Origin: UBA10649 sp965227045
GTDB taxonomy: Bacteria; Actinomycetota; Actinomycetes; S36-B12
Length of the DNA: 64,000 nt
Direction of reading: 5' to 3'
Assembly (NCBI GenBank): GCA_965227045.1
Contig: OZ245718.1
Location: 2,914,001-2,978,000, forward strand
Shown: positions 8,712-17,454 of the stretch, piece after piece
How the letters are laid out: each line of letters opens with the position of its first letter
Numbering within the stretch: the first letter of the stretch is position 1
The notes under the pieces: generated by a model
Told to the model about the DNA's origin: nothing
Seen by the model: the letters and a program-made list of their open reading frames with translations, nothing else
Database searches by the model: none
Translations under genes and position numbers: made by a program

Positions 8712-9932
8712 TTACAGGCCTGGACCAGCGATGACACCCTCGCGCGCTAGTTCGTGGATGTGGGGCTCGTCGTAGCCGAGCATCTCGGACAACACCGTGT
8801 GAGTGTCCGAACCGAGCCCGGGAGCGTTCTGCCGAACGTGCTCGGAGTCTCCGACCCGGACCGGCGATCCGACGTGGGTGACGGTGCCGAACTCCTCGTG
8901 CTCGAGGGTGAAGACCGCGCCGCGGGCGAGCACCTGCGGATCCTCCAGCGCCTGCGCTATCGAGTTGACCGGGGCGCACGGTACGCCGGCCGCCTCGAGG
9001 ACCGGCAGCCATTCCGCGGTGGATCGCAACGCGAATGCCTCGTCCAGGGCCGCGATCAGGTCGTCCTTGTGAACCAGGCGCTCCTCGAAGCTGGCGAAGC
9101 GCGGATCGTCAACGAGGTCGCCGCGGCCCAGCGCCTGCGCCATGCGAACCCAGAACTTCTCCTTCGATCCGCCGGCGACGATCCATCCGTCAGCCGTCGG
9201 GAAGTTCCCGAACGGAACGAGAGTCGGATGTGAGGACCGGGTGACTCGCACAGGGTCGAAGTCCTGGCTTCCCGTCCAGGTGGTCAGGTAGTTGAGCATT
9301 GACATCGCCGTCTCGAGAAGCGACACATCGCAGTCACAGCCCCTGCCGCCCCGGCGAGCGGCGTGGATTCCCGACATCATCGCGAGGCTGGCCGCGAAGC
9401 CGGTGGAGAAGTCGACCGCGGAGAGGCCGGTCTTCGACGGCGGGCCTTCGGGCTCGCCCGTGATGCTCATCCATCCGGACAGTCCTTGGATCATGTAGTC
9501 GAAGCCCGGTTGAGCTGCCTTCGGGCCGGTCATGCCGTATCCAGTGAGGGCGCAGCACACGATCGCGGGGTTCAGGTGCGCGAGATCGGCGTAGAGGATT
9601 CGCAAGCGCGCCGGTACGTCGCCGCGCAGGTTCGAGAACACCGCATCGCTGACGCGAACGAGGTCCTCGAGGACCGCACGGCCCTCTGGTCGCGCGACGT
9701 CCAGGCACACGCTGCGCTTGCTGCGGTTGAGGGACTGGAAGTACAGGCTGTCGTCACTGCCGCGGAACGGTGGCACGTGGCGACCGATCTCACCGCCGGG
9801 GTGCTGCTCGATCTTGATGATGTCGGCACCGAGTTCGGCAAGGTGCAGTGTCGCGAACGGCCCGGCTCCGTACTGCTCCAGGGAGATGATCCGAACGTCG
9901 GCCAGAGGCCGCACCAAGGTCGTGGCGTCCAT
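8712..9932 (-). CDS. family III CoA-transferase (CaiB/BaiF type)
   Basis: A 406-residue CoA-transferase. Hallmarks are the N-terminal LEQYGAGPFATLHLAELGAD, EQHPGGEIGRH, SLNRSKRSV, and the catalytic-Asp segment PGFDYMIQGLSG, with LRSTAEWLPVLEAAGVPCAPV near the C-terminus. Such enzymes move CoA between carboxylic acids. ATG 9932 has no ribosome-binding site; a possible -10 (TATCGT on this strand, 9941-9946) ends 8 nt before it inside the operator, so the transcript may be leaderless. It heads an operon with the ceramidase-like gene. Confidence 0.9.
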   Translation of the reverse strand: MDATTLVRPLADVRIISLEQYGAGPFATLHLAELGADIIKIEQHPGGEIGRHVPPFRGSDDSLYFQSLNRSKRSVCLDVARPEGRAVLEDLVRVSDAVFSNLRGDVPARLRILYADLAHLNPAIVCCALTGYGMTGPKAAQPGFDYMIQGLSGWMSITGEPEGPPSKTGLSAVDFSTGFAASLAMMSGIHAARRGGRGCDCDVSLLETAMSMLNYLTTWTGSQDFDPVRVTRSSHPTLVPFGNFPTADGWIVAGGSKEKFWVRMAQALGRGDLVDDPRFASFEERLVHKDDLIAALDEAFALRSTAEWLPVLEAAGVPCAPVNSIAQALEDPQVLARGAVFTLEHEEFGTVTHVGSPVRVGDSEHVRQNAPGLGSDTHTVLSEMLGYDEPHIHELAREGVIAGPGL

Positions 9933-9936
9933 GATC

Positions 9937-9948
9937 GGAAACGATACC
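9937..9948. promoter_or_regulatory. LacI-type operator at CoA-transferase start
   Basis: GGAAACGATACC, 4 bp from the ATG of the minus-strand CoA-transferase and overlapping its likely -10 element. It is identical to the operators at 24277 (reverse orientation) and 42590. Confidence 0.7.
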
Positions 9949-9953
9949 AGTTC

Positions 9954-9996
9954 TTGACGTTGCGGTCCTGAGGAACTAACTTTCGGAAACGATCCC
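9954..9996 (+). promoter_or_regulatory. promoter with LacI-type operator for cysteine-rich paralogue A
   Basis: TTGACG at 9954-9959, 17-bp spacer, TAACTT at 9977-9982, then operator GGAAACGATCCC at 9985-9996, 29 bp before the GTG of the downstream gene. With the site at 9937 this gives two operators 48 bp apart between divergent genes. Confidence 0.72.
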
Positions 9997-10025
9997 AGCA
10001 CGGCCCGAGCATTGCGAGGAGCCAC

Positions 10026-11123
10026 GTGAGCGTGCCGCCAGCGAAGAGCATCTCCGGATCAGCGACCGCTCCGGCGACGAGGCTGACGTGGTCCGACGAC
10101 ATCAACAAGCGTGTTCGCACGGGTGACTGGGCGCAGCAGTCGGTATCGACGACCACGACGATCATCGAGGCGATCGGTGCCGGCCATTGGGAGGTCGCGG
10201 CCCAACTCGTCGACTATTGGATGGAGGAGGCGAAGGTTGTCTACGTCGTCTACCAGGTGTGGACGGAAGGCTGGGGCGGCTTCCTCGCCTCGAAGGGCGT
10301 GTCGGCGGCGGACCTGCAGCAGGAGGTGAACCGTCTGGAAGTACTGCTTGCCTTCCCTGACGGGCAGCCGTTCGATACCGCGGCTCGATGGACCCAACTA
10401 TCCCTCGCCGCAGGCGCGCTCGCCCATCGTCTTCGCGCGTTCGAAGTCACGCAGGAGCAAGCTCTCGCCGAACTTGAGGTGCTGCGCGAGTCGTGGCGAC
10501 AGCATCACGACCGTGGCGCCGACCTCCAGTCCGGGCTGCTGACCTTTGTTGCCAACAGGTTTGGCGAAGCCGCGATAGGTGAGGCGTACGCCTATGTGCT
10601 GGAACCGTACCTTCAGGAGCGCTACCAGCCGTTCGACATTCGCGAGCATTCCTACGAGCAGACCCTGTACCGAAATCTCTACCTGTCGTTCGAGGCGATG
10701 CGCGGTCATCTGGTCGGACCCGACCGCAACGGCGATATCGAGGTCAGGGAGGACGAGGAGAAGTACGTCATCGCATTCGACCCGTGCGGCTCGGGTGGAC
10801 GTGGGCAGCGGGGTGACCCGGTGGAGGGCACGCCTTCGCGCAGCGAACCGCCGTACAACTTCGGCGTCACCACTGACGAGCACGACTGGGCATGGAACGA
10901 GAAGGGAGTCTGCTATTACTGCGCGCACTGCTGCTTCGCGCTCGAGTACTGGCCAGCACAGCAGTGGGGTCATCCCCTGCGCGTGATCGACTCGCCGCTG
11001 TACCCGCAGGAGACGTCGGGGGCGACCCCGAAGAAGTGCACCTGGACGATCTACAAGTCGATCGAGGCGATCCCGGCCGCGGCATACGAGCGAATCGGCA
11101 TGGTCAAGCCCGAATCCGACTGA
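10026..11123 (+). CDS. uncharacterised cysteine-rich protein, paralogue A (DPCGSGG family)
   Basis: A 365-residue protein I do not recognise. The N-terminal two-thirds looks alpha-helical. The C-terminal third holds FDPCGSGGR (Cys254), GVCYYCAHCC (Cys296, 299, 302, 303), and KKCTW (Cys338). Two paralogues (31814, 36736) keep Cys254, 296, 299, 302 and 338 with nearly the same spacing, so these probably bind a metal or an Fe-S centre. There is no signal peptide or membrane segment. GTG 10026 follows AGGAG. It has its own operator-controlled promoter and lies just upstream of a sugar ABC importer. Function unknown. Confidence 0.85.
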   Translation: MSVPPAKSISGSATAPATRLTWSDDINKRVRTGDWAQQSVSTTTTIIEAIGAGHWEVAAQLVDYWMEEAKVVYVVYQVWTEGWGGFLASKGVSAADLQQEVNRLEVLLAFPDGQPFDTAARWTQLSLAAGALAHRLRAFEVTQEQALAELEVLRESWRQHHDRGADLQSGLLTFVANRFGEAAIGEAYAYVLEPYLQERYQPFDIREHSYEQTLYRNLYLSFEAMRGHLVGPDRNGDIEVREDEEKYVIAFDPCGSGGRGQRGDPVEGTPSRSEPPYNFGVTTDEHDWAWNEKGVCYYCAHCCFALEYWPAQQWGHPLRVIDSPLYPQETSGATPKKCTWTIYKSIEAIPAAAYERIGMVKPESD

Positions 11124-11162
11124 GCGTTATCAAGTTGTGACCAGACTCAAATCGGCAATTCA

Positions 11163-11219
11163 TTGACGTCCTTCATTAAACCGGACTACGTTTCCGGAAA
11201 CGGTTCCAATTCGGAACCT
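11163..11219 (+). promoter_or_regulatory. promoter region with tandem operators before ABC importer 1
   Basis: TTGACG at 11163-11168 and a weak -10 near TACGTT (11187). The perfect palindrome CGTTTCCGGAAACG lies at 11189-11202, overlapping operator GGAAACGGTTCC at 11196-11207, and GGTTCC/GGAACC arms extend to about 11218. Overlapping sites suggest cooperative or alternative repressor binding. Confidence 0.72.
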
Positions 11220-11239
11220 TCGATCGAGGAGTGGTGCCA

Positions 11240-12463
11240 ATGTTGAAGCTCAGGCAACTCACGCCGGTTGCGATCGGCGTGGTCCTGGTGGCCAGCGCCT
11301 GCAGTGCCGGATCGACCACCTCCGAGTCATCGAGCAGCGCAGCGGCGCCGTCCGAGGCTCCGGCCAGCAGTGCACCGGCATCGGCAGCTGCGGCTGCGGG
11401 GGATTACACCGCGCAGGCGGCGGAGCTCGATGCCATGCGATTCGACCAGCTCTCGAAGTCGCTTCTTGAGGCCATGCCCGCTCCCGCGACTCTCAAGGAC
11501 GGCAGCACCTTCACCCTCAACCCGGACATCGCCGCGAAGATCGCCAATGGCGAGCCCGTCAACTACGTGATCTCGTACGGCTCGAAGAGCATTCCGCTCT
11601 TCGGTCAGCAGTACGGCATCGGCTACGAGAAGACCCTTCCCGTGGCGCAGTCGATCCTGCCGATGAACGGCCAGGACGTGTCGCCCTCGACTCCCGGCCA
11701 GGATGTCTCTGCGCAGATCGCCGGCATCGAAGCAGTCCTGAACACCGGTCAGATCGACTGTCTGTCGATCCAGCCGCTCGACGACGTGAGCTTCACGGAG
11801 ATCACGAACAAGGTCATGGCCAAGGGCATCCCGGTCTTCACGGTCGGCGTCGGCTCTGATGCCAATGAGCTGGCCAACTTCACGCAGGTGTCCGAGAAGG
11901 AAGGCCTGCAGGCCGCCCAGATCGTCATCGACTGGATGAAGGAGACCGGCAACGACCTCAAGGTATTCGCGGTGTCCGGCGGGGATCCGTCAGCATCGTG
12001 GGCGCAGGGCCGCATGAAGGGCTTCATCGACGGCATCACGGCCGGCGTGCCGGGCGCTTCCTTCGTCAACAGCCAGAGCGACGCGATCGTCACGTCGTAC
12101 GACGCGGCGAAGACCTACGACACCTACAAGGCATTCCTCACCGGTAATCCCGATGTCCAGTTCATCGAGAACGTCGACATCGGCGCCGAGCACCTGACCC
12201 GGGCCATCCAGGACCTGAAGCTCGACGGCAAGGTCTTCGACATCGGCTGGAACGTCAGCGTCGGCCAGCTCGACGGCATCGATGCCGGCGTGCAGGTCGC
12301 GGCACTCGATCAGGCGTGGACCCAGCAGGCCGGCTACGGCGCCCTCGCCTGCGCGACCTTCCTGAAGGACGGAACGGTCATGCCGAACACGCAGGAACTG
12401 ATCGCAGTCACCAAGGCGAACTCCGCCGCGGCGCGCGAGGAGCTCACTGCAATCCTCGGCTAG
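11240..12463 (+). CDS. sugar ABC transporter substrate-binding lipoprotein 1
   Basis: A 407-residue periplasmic-binding-type protein. The N-terminus has a signal peptide with lipobox VASAC, then a Ser/Ala/Pro-rich linker of about 40 residues, then a type I sugar-binding fold (VLNTGQIDCLSIQPLDDVSFTEI, FAVSGGDPSASWAQGRMKGF). It should be anchored outside the membrane and feed the permease and ATPase that follow. ATG 11240 has AGGAG 8 nt upstream. Family members bind monosaccharides (ribose/xylose/inositol class); the ligand here is not known. Confidence 0.9.
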   Translation: MLKLRQLTPVAIGVVLVASACSAGSTTSESSSSAAAPSEAPASSAPASAAAAAGDYTAQAAELDAMRFDQLSKSLLEAMPAPATLKDGSTFTLNPDIAAKIANGEPVNYVISYGSKSIPLFGQQYGIGYEKTLPVAQSILPMNGQDVSPSTPGQDVSAQIAGIEAVLNTGQIDCLSIQPLDDVSFTEITNKVMAKGIPVFTVGVGSDANELANFTQVSEKEGLQAAQIVIDWMKETGNDLKVFAVSGGDPSASWAQGRMKGFIDGITAGVPGASFVNSQSDAIVTSYDAAKTYDTYKAFLTGNPDVQFIENVDIGAEHLTRAIQDLKLDGKVFDIGWNVSVGQLDGIDAGVQVAALDQAWTQQAGYGALACATFLKDGTVMPNTQELIAVTKANSAAAREELTAILG

Positions 12464-12491
12464 TCGGGGGTTCGCACGACGGGAGCATCGC

Positions 12492-12523
12492 CGGGTGGGC
12501 CGGTTGCAAGACCGGCCCACCCG
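12492..12523 (+). terminator. strong intergenic hairpin after binding-protein gene
   Basis: A 13-bp perfect stem (CGGGTGGGCCGGT and its complement) closes a 6-nt loop TGCAAG. There is no T-run after it, so it is more likely a partial terminator or mRNA-stabilising structure that raises binding-protein levels over the permease genes. It lies between the binding-protein stop and the permease start. Confidence 0.7.
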
Positions 12524-12550
12524 TATCCCTACTTGAATGGAGCCCAGCAA

Positions 12551-13615
12551 ATGAGCGGTTCGGATTCTGGCAACGGCGCGCCGGTCGCGGTAGTGGTCGA
12601 CGGGGAAGGCAGCGAGTCCCGGCTGCAGGGTTCGGTACGCGCCTTCGGGCGAACTGCCGGCCTGCTCGGCACGATCATCGTCGTGATGACGATCTTCGCG
12701 ATCGCGTCGGACGGCCGCTTCCTCAATCCGGAGAATCTGCTCGGCCTGCTCCGCTACATGAGCACGATCGCGATCGTGGGCATGGGCCTGTCGCTCGTCC
12801 TCATCGTCGGCGAGATCGACCTGTCCTTCGGCGCGGTCTACGGCCTGGCAGGAATGCTCACTGCCGTCGCGTGGATCTCCTGGGGATGGAGCCTGTGGGC
12901 TGCCATCGCGCTCGCGCTCGCAATGGCGGTCGCTGTCGGTCTGTTCAACGGATTCTTCACGACGGTCACGAAAATTCCATCGTTCATAGCAACGCTGGGC
13001 TGCAGCACCCTTGTCTTCGGGTTCACGCTGCTCGTCAGTGGCTCGGCGACCTTCTCGCCGCGGCAGCCCGGGCCGGGAAAGACGATGAATCCCGAGCAGG
13101 TGGAGTTCTTCAGGGGCCTGAGCAACCGGGACCTGCCACTTGGCCTGCCCATGGGCGCGATCTGGATGGCGATCATCGCGCTCGCCTTCGGCTACCTGCT
13201 CAGCCGCACGCTGTTCGGCTTCCGGCTGAAGGCGATCGGTGGCAACCCGATCGCGGCCAAGTTCGCGCGCATACCTGTCATGCGCTACAAGTTCTGGGCC
13301 TTCATCATCTGCTCGCTGTCGGCTGCTGTGGCAGCGATACTCGTCTTCGCCTTCATCGGATCCGTTCAACCGGATTCGGGCACCGGACTTCTGTTCCCGA
13401 CCTTCGCCGCCGTCGTGATCGGCGGAGCGAGTCTCAGCGGCGGTCGAGGGTCGGTGGTCGGAACGCTGCTCGGCTGCCTGCTGCTCTCGATCCTCAACAA
13501 CGGACTGGCGTTGATGGCAGCGGGCGCGTTCCTGCAGCAGATGTTCATCGGCATCGTCACGATCGGGGCCGTGGTACTTGACCAAGCCACGCGGAACTGG
13601 CGCAAGGACCGCTGA
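12551..13615 (+). CDS. sugar ABC transporter permease 1
   Basis: A 354-residue BPD_transp_2-type membrane protein with about nine hydrophobic segments. The family signature GEIDLSFGAVYGLAGM lies near the second segment, and FAAVVIGGASLSGGRGSVVGTLLG and NNGLALM lie near the C-terminus. It forms the membrane channel with the ATPase encoded 2 bp downstream. ATG 12551 is preferred; a TTG at 12533 is in frame. Confidence 0.92.
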   Translation: MSGSDSGNGAPVAVVVDGEGSESRLQGSVRAFGRTAGLLGTIIVVMTIFAIASDGRFLNPENLLGLLRYMSTIAIVGMGLSLVLIVGEIDLSFGAVYGLAGMLTAVAWISWGWSLWAAIALALAMAVAVGLFNGFFTTVTKIPSFIATLGCSTLVFGFTLLVSGSATFSPRQPGPGKTMNPEQVEFFRGLSNRDLPLGLPMGAIWMAIIALAFGYLLSRTLFGFRLKAIGGNPIAAKFARIPVMRYKFWAFIICSLSAAVAAILVFAFIGSVQPDSGTGLLFPTFAAVVIGGASLSGGRGSVVGTLLGCLLLSILNNGLALMAAGAFLQQMFIGIVTIGAVVLDQATRNWRKDR

Positions 13616-13617
13616 CG

Positions 13618-15129
13618 ATGGCATCGACTGCGGCAGGCGCGGGCGTGAGCATCGCGAACCTGGTGAAGACTTACGGCGACACGGTCGCCCTTGCCGGGCT
13701 GACCCTCGACGCGCGTCCGGGGGAGATCCTCGGCGTGGCAGGTCCGAACGGTGCGGGCAAGAGCACGATGGTCAAGATCCTCGCGGGTGAGGCTGTGCAG
13801 GACTCGGGCATCATCACTCTCGACGGGTCGCCATGGAATCTCGACACCGAGGCACACCGAGTGGCGATCGTCCATCAGGAGCCGCAGTTGTTCCCGAACC
13901 TCACGGTTGCGGAGAACATCCTCGTGGGAGCTGAAGGGACCCGAGCCCGTTGGCCGAAGTCCACCGCTTCGAATGACCTGGTCCTCGACGAGGTCGGGCT
14001 GAGTCGCTACGCGCATGTCCCCGTCGGCGACCTGCCGTTGGCTCTCCAGCAGCGAACCGAGATCGCCCGAGCACTCGCGAAGTCGGCCGACGTGTTCTTG
14101 TTCGACGAGCCGAACTCGGCGCTGACCGAAGCTGAGTCGGCCGAGCTGTTCGAGCGGATGCACTCCCTGGCCGGACAGGGGAAGGTGGTCATCCTCGTCA
14201 GCCACCGACTGACTGAACTGGCCACCAACTGCGATCGAGTGATCGTCATCGTCGACGGTCTGGCCCGCACAGAGCTGAAGCCACCGGAGCTGGACGAGGA
14301 GCGGATCGCTCGAGAGCTCGTCGTCGGGCGGTCGGGCGCCGAACTCGCGGTGCGGGCGAGCCGCGAGCTGTCCGATGAGCGACTCATGACCGTCACGGAC
14401 TGGACGCACAGGCGGCGCCGGTTCCATGACATCAACCTGTCGATCGGTGTCGGCGAGATCCTTGCGGTCGTGGGAGTCGAGGGCTCCGGAGGTCGCGAAC
14501 TGGTCCGCTCGGTGGCCGGATTCGAGCCAACGAGCGGCCGCATCGACCTGTCCGCTCGCAGCGGCCGAAGCGCTCAGCAGTCCGTCGCCTATGTCACGGG
14601 CAACCGGGCCGAGAGCCTGTTCGACAATCTCTCCGTAGGCGAGAACCTCTACCTGCGCAGGGCAGGATCGGTCACCAATAGGGCCGGTGCACTCAAGGTT
14701 CGGTCCGCCAACGCGATCGCCGCCGACGCTCGAAGCAAGTTCCTGGTGAAGACACGCAGCCTCAGCACCCCGATCCGCTCGCTCAGCGGTGGCAACCAGC
14801 AGAAGGTGGCCATCGCCTCGGCACTTGCGCTCCAGCCCGTGCTGGTTGCCCTGGAAGAACCCACACGCGGAGTCGACCTCGGCAGCAAGGCGGAGATCTA
14901 CCGGCTGCTCAGTGAGTACGCAGCGACGGGCGCCGGTGTCATCATGTACTGCACCGAGGACTCCGAGGTATTCGATGCGGCGGACCGCGTTGTGGTGATG
15001 TCCCGCGGAACCATCACGGGCTCGCTGAACGTCGCGGACTACCCCGACGCCGAGGGCTTGGCCGAAGCAATCGCAACGCTGAGTGGCAACGACGCCATTC
15101 GGCACCAACCTGGCACAGAGAAGGAATGA
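13618..15129 (+). CDS. sugar ABC transporter ATP-binding protein 1 (two ABC domains)
   Basis: A 503-residue fused double ATPase. In domain 1 the Walker A is GPNGAGKS and Walker B is VFLFDEPNSALTE, and the signature reads LPLALQQ rather than LSGGQ. In domain 2 the Walker A is degenerate (GVEGSGGREL), while LSGGNQQKVAIA and EEPTRGVDLG are intact. This RbsA/XylG-type layout powers monosaccharide uptake. It overlaps the following enolase-family start (ATGA). Confidence 0.92.
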   Translation: MASTAAGAGVSIANLVKTYGDTVALAGLTLDARPGEILGVAGPNGAGKSTMVKILAGEAVQDSGIITLDGSPWNLDTEAHRVAIVHQEPQLFPNLTVAENILVGAEGTRARWPKSTASNDLVLDEVGLSRYAHVPVGDLPLALQQRTEIARALAKSADVFLFDEPNSALTEAESAELFERMHSLAGQGKVVILVSHRLTELATNCDRVIVIVDGLARTELKPPELDEERIARELVVGRSGAELAVRASRELSDERLMTVTDWTHRRRRFHDINLSIGVGEILAVVGVEGSGGRELVRSVAGFEPTSGRIDLSARSGRSAQQSVAYVTGNRAESLFDNLSVGENLYLRRAGSVTNRAGALKVRSANAIAADARSKFLVKTRSLSTPIRSLSGGNQQKVAIASALALQPVLVALEEPTRGVDLGSKAEIYRLLSEYAATGAGVIMYCTEDSEVFDAADRVVVMSRGTITGSLNVADYPDAEGLAEAIATLSGNDAIRHQPGTEKE

Positions 15130-16256
15130 CGATGACGATCGCATCGGTCGAAGCGATTCCGGTCGCGTACCCCGAGCCCAACGACTTCAACGCGACTCGC
15201 TACCTGTGTCTGGTGAAGATCACAACGAGCGATGGCATCGTCGGCTGGGGCGAATCGATCACGCAGATCCCCGAGGCGAACCCCGCGGTCGCCGCGATCA
15301 TCCAGGGCATGGGCGAACTGATCATCGGCAGGGACCCGATTCACACCGAGGCGATCTGGCGGGCGAACAAGGACCGCGCCTGGTGGTACGGCTACAACGG
15401 CGGACTCGCGTCGAACGCGGTCGCCGCGATCGACATCGCACTGTGGGATATCAAGGGCAAGATCCTCGGCAAGAGCGTCCTTGACCTCCTTGGCGGTCCG
15501 GTGCACGAACGGCTCCCGGCGATTGCGTCGAGTCATGCCCACTACGAGTCGATCCCCGCGATGGTGGAGGAGGCGCAGGAGTGGCTGTCGACCGGCCTGC
15601 AGGGAATGAAGGTCGGTTTCGGCAAGCGCGGCGACGCGCGACTGGGCTATGAGCACAACCGCGACGTCGAGTACGTCCGGTCGATCCGCGAGGGCATCGG
15701 TGCGGACAAGTCGATCATGATCGACTGCGGTATCAACGTGAAGTGGGACGTGTCGACCGCGGTCAAGCGCGTCCAGGCATTCGACGAGTACGACATCGCC
15801 TGGATCGAGGAGCCGCTCGGTGCTTGGGATCCCGAGGGCTACGCGACACTCCGGGCCAAGACAACCACCCTGATCGCCTACGGCGAGAAGGAGTGGAACC
15901 TCGAGGGATTCGAGCGGGTTCTCGCGACGGGCACGTGCGACGTCGTCGGCGTGGACCCTGGCAGGGCCGAGGGGATCACCGGATTCAAGAAGGTCACCGA
16001 CCGAGTGGAGGCCTACCGTCGGCAGGCGAACGCGCACGCATGGTCGTCGGCGATCGTGAGCGCGGCGAGCCTGGCAATCAGTTTCAGCTCCCCGGCCTGC
16101 AAGCTCTTCGAACTCAAGCCGCTCCGTAATCCGATGCAGCATGACCTGGTCCCAGAGCCGATCGAGCACATCGACGGCTGGGTCTACCCGCCGTCGGACC
16201 GACCGGGGCTCGGGATCGATGTCCAGGAGGACGTCGTCGATCGCTACCGTCAGTAG
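15126..16256 (+). CDS. enolase-superfamily protein (mandelate racemase/MLE family), second type
   Basis: A 376-residue enolase-superfamily enzyme clearly different from those at 2070 and 24323. It contains MKVGFGKRGD (catalytic Lys region), IDCGINVKWD (metal Asp), WIEEPLGAWD, AYGEKEWN (Glu) and ANAHAWSSAI (candidate His). The segment after the first Asp reads DCG in place of the usual DxN. It is coupled to the importer ATPase by overlap, so a role on the imported substrate or an early acid is likely. Dehydratase is the best guess. Confidence 0.83.
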   Translation: MTMTIASVEAIPVAYPEPNDFNATRYLCLVKITTSDGIVGWGESITQIPEANPAVAAIIQGMGELIIGRDPIHTEAIWRANKDRAWWYGYNGGLASNAVAAIDIALWDIKGKILGKSVLDLLGGPVHERLPAIASSHAHYESIPAMVEEAQEWLSTGLQGMKVGFGKRGDARLGYEHNRDVEYVRSIREGIGADKSIMIDCGINVKWDVSTAVKRVQAFDEYDIAWIEEPLGAWDPEGYATLRAKTTTLIAYGEKEWNLEGFERVLATGTCDVVGVDPGRAEGITGFKKVTDRVEAYRRQANAHAWSSAIVSAASLAISFSSPACKLFELKPLRNPMQHDLVPEPIEHIDGWVYPPSDRPGLGIDVQEDVVDRYRQ

Positions 16257-16287
16257 ATTCGACAGCGTGCCCGCGATCCACGGAACG

Positions 16288-17454
16288 ATGAGCAACGGAC
16301 TCCTGCTCGGCTCGCTGTCCGAACTCGCCGAGGATGCCGGTCGCGACGACGAGAGATCGCTCTACCTCGTAGCCGACGCGACCGCGTGCGTGCTCGCCGG
16401 CCGCACGCTGGTTCCTTCGGAGCCCTACCTTGGCGACGGCGAGGCCGGCCGGGTGGCGCTGCTTGCGCTCCGCATGAGTTCACGAGATCTGGATGACGTC
16501 GACTGGACTTCGTTGCATCACCCGGGATCCGTAGTCCTACCTGTACTGCTGGCACTTGGGCGTCCGGATCGAGCCGATTCCATCGGCAGGGCAATCACAT
16601 CCGGCTACCGCGTCGCAGCGACGATTGCGGACTTGCTCGGCATCGAGCATCGGCGCAGATGGCATGTCACCGCGACGGCCGGCGCACTGGGTGCGGCGAG
16701 CGCAGCGAGCATCATGCTTGGCGCGACTCCGCGCCAGCACGAGACCGCGCTCTCACTCGCGGCGGCGAATGTGGGCGGCATCGGGCAGGCGCCGCTCGAG
16801 CGGCTGGGCGCCGCATCCTTCAACCGTGCGGCGGCATCGTCCCTGGGCCTGCTCGCAGCACGTTCGGCTATCGCGGGCGCACAGCCAACACGCGAGCCAT
16901 TGACGGGCGCGCGGGGCCTGCTAGCCCTGACTGCGTCGTCCGATGCCGACGACACCGCAATACGCGAGGGAATTCCGGACGCGGCGCCGCGCATATTCCC
17001 TGTTACGGGGTTCGCGCAGTCCGCCGTCCTGGCCGCGATGAATCTTCGCGCACAGGTCGCCGAACCGGTGTTGTCGCTGCACGTGAACGTCACCGCGATC
17101 ACCGAACTCATGTGCGACGGAACGGCGGGTGGAGACTGGTGGAACCTGAGGCTGGCCGTGGCCCGAGCTTGGGCGAGCGGCGACGCGTTCGCGGTTGACG
17201 ACCCTGACGCGGCCCCCGATATCGAGGTGAGCATGTCCTCGGCGCCGCTTGCAAGCGGAGCGGCGGAAGTTGTCGCGATCACCGCGTCGGGACGCGCTTC
17301 CTCTGGTGTCCTCGATGCCCCCGCACTTGACCCTGGGTCACCCGCGCTGTTGCGGTCGAAGTGGTCATCTGTGCTCGGCCAGGACCCCGATGAGGTCCTC
17401 GGGATCGCCCGCGACCTCATGGCAGGCGCATCGATCGAGGGACTCGTCCGATGA
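16288..17454 (+). CDS. MmgE/PrpD family protein
   Basis: A 388-residue protein resembling the MmgE/PrpD (2-methylcitrate dehydratase-like) family: LYLVADATACVLAGRTL, GYRVAATIADLLGI, HVTATAGALGAASAASIMLG, and PVTGFAQSAVLAAMNL. It is shorter than the roughly 450 residues usual for the family. An in-frame GTG at 16267 would add 7 residues; neither start has a strong ribosome-binding site. Many family members are hydratases or isomerases of unknown substrate. It overlaps the next gene by 4 bp. Confidence 0.75.
   Translation: MSNGLLLGSLSELAEDAGRDDERSLYLVADATACVLAGRTLVPSEPYLGDGEAGRVALLALRMSSRDLDDVDWTSLHHPGSVVLPVLLALGRPDRADSIGRAITSGYRVAATIADLLGIEHRRRWHVTATAGALGAASAASIMLGATPRQHETALSLAAANVGGIGQAPLERLGAASFNRAAASSLGLLAARSAIAGAQPTREPLTGARGLLALTASSDADDTAIREGIPDAAPRIFPVTGFAQSAVLAAMNLRAQVAEPVLSLHVNVTAITELMCDGTAGGDWWNLRLAVARAWASGDAFAVDDPDAAPDIEVSMSSAPLASGAAEVVAITASGRASSGVLDAPALDPGSPALLRSKWSSVLGQDPDEVLGIARDLMAGASIEGLVR

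Noticed and set aside
8690..8716. GGTTTCGCGGTTAC as another operator between CoA-transferase and ceramidase-like genes
   Set aside because: It lacks the GGAA/TTCC arms, lies inside an operon at the end of a gene, and has no promoter beside it.
11990..15144. Long open frames on the minus strand (544 and 592 residues) opposite permease 1 and ATPase 1
   Set aside because: They mirror well-supported ABC genes, are rich in Arg/His/Asp as expected from antisense reading of high-GC codons, and have no recognisable motif.
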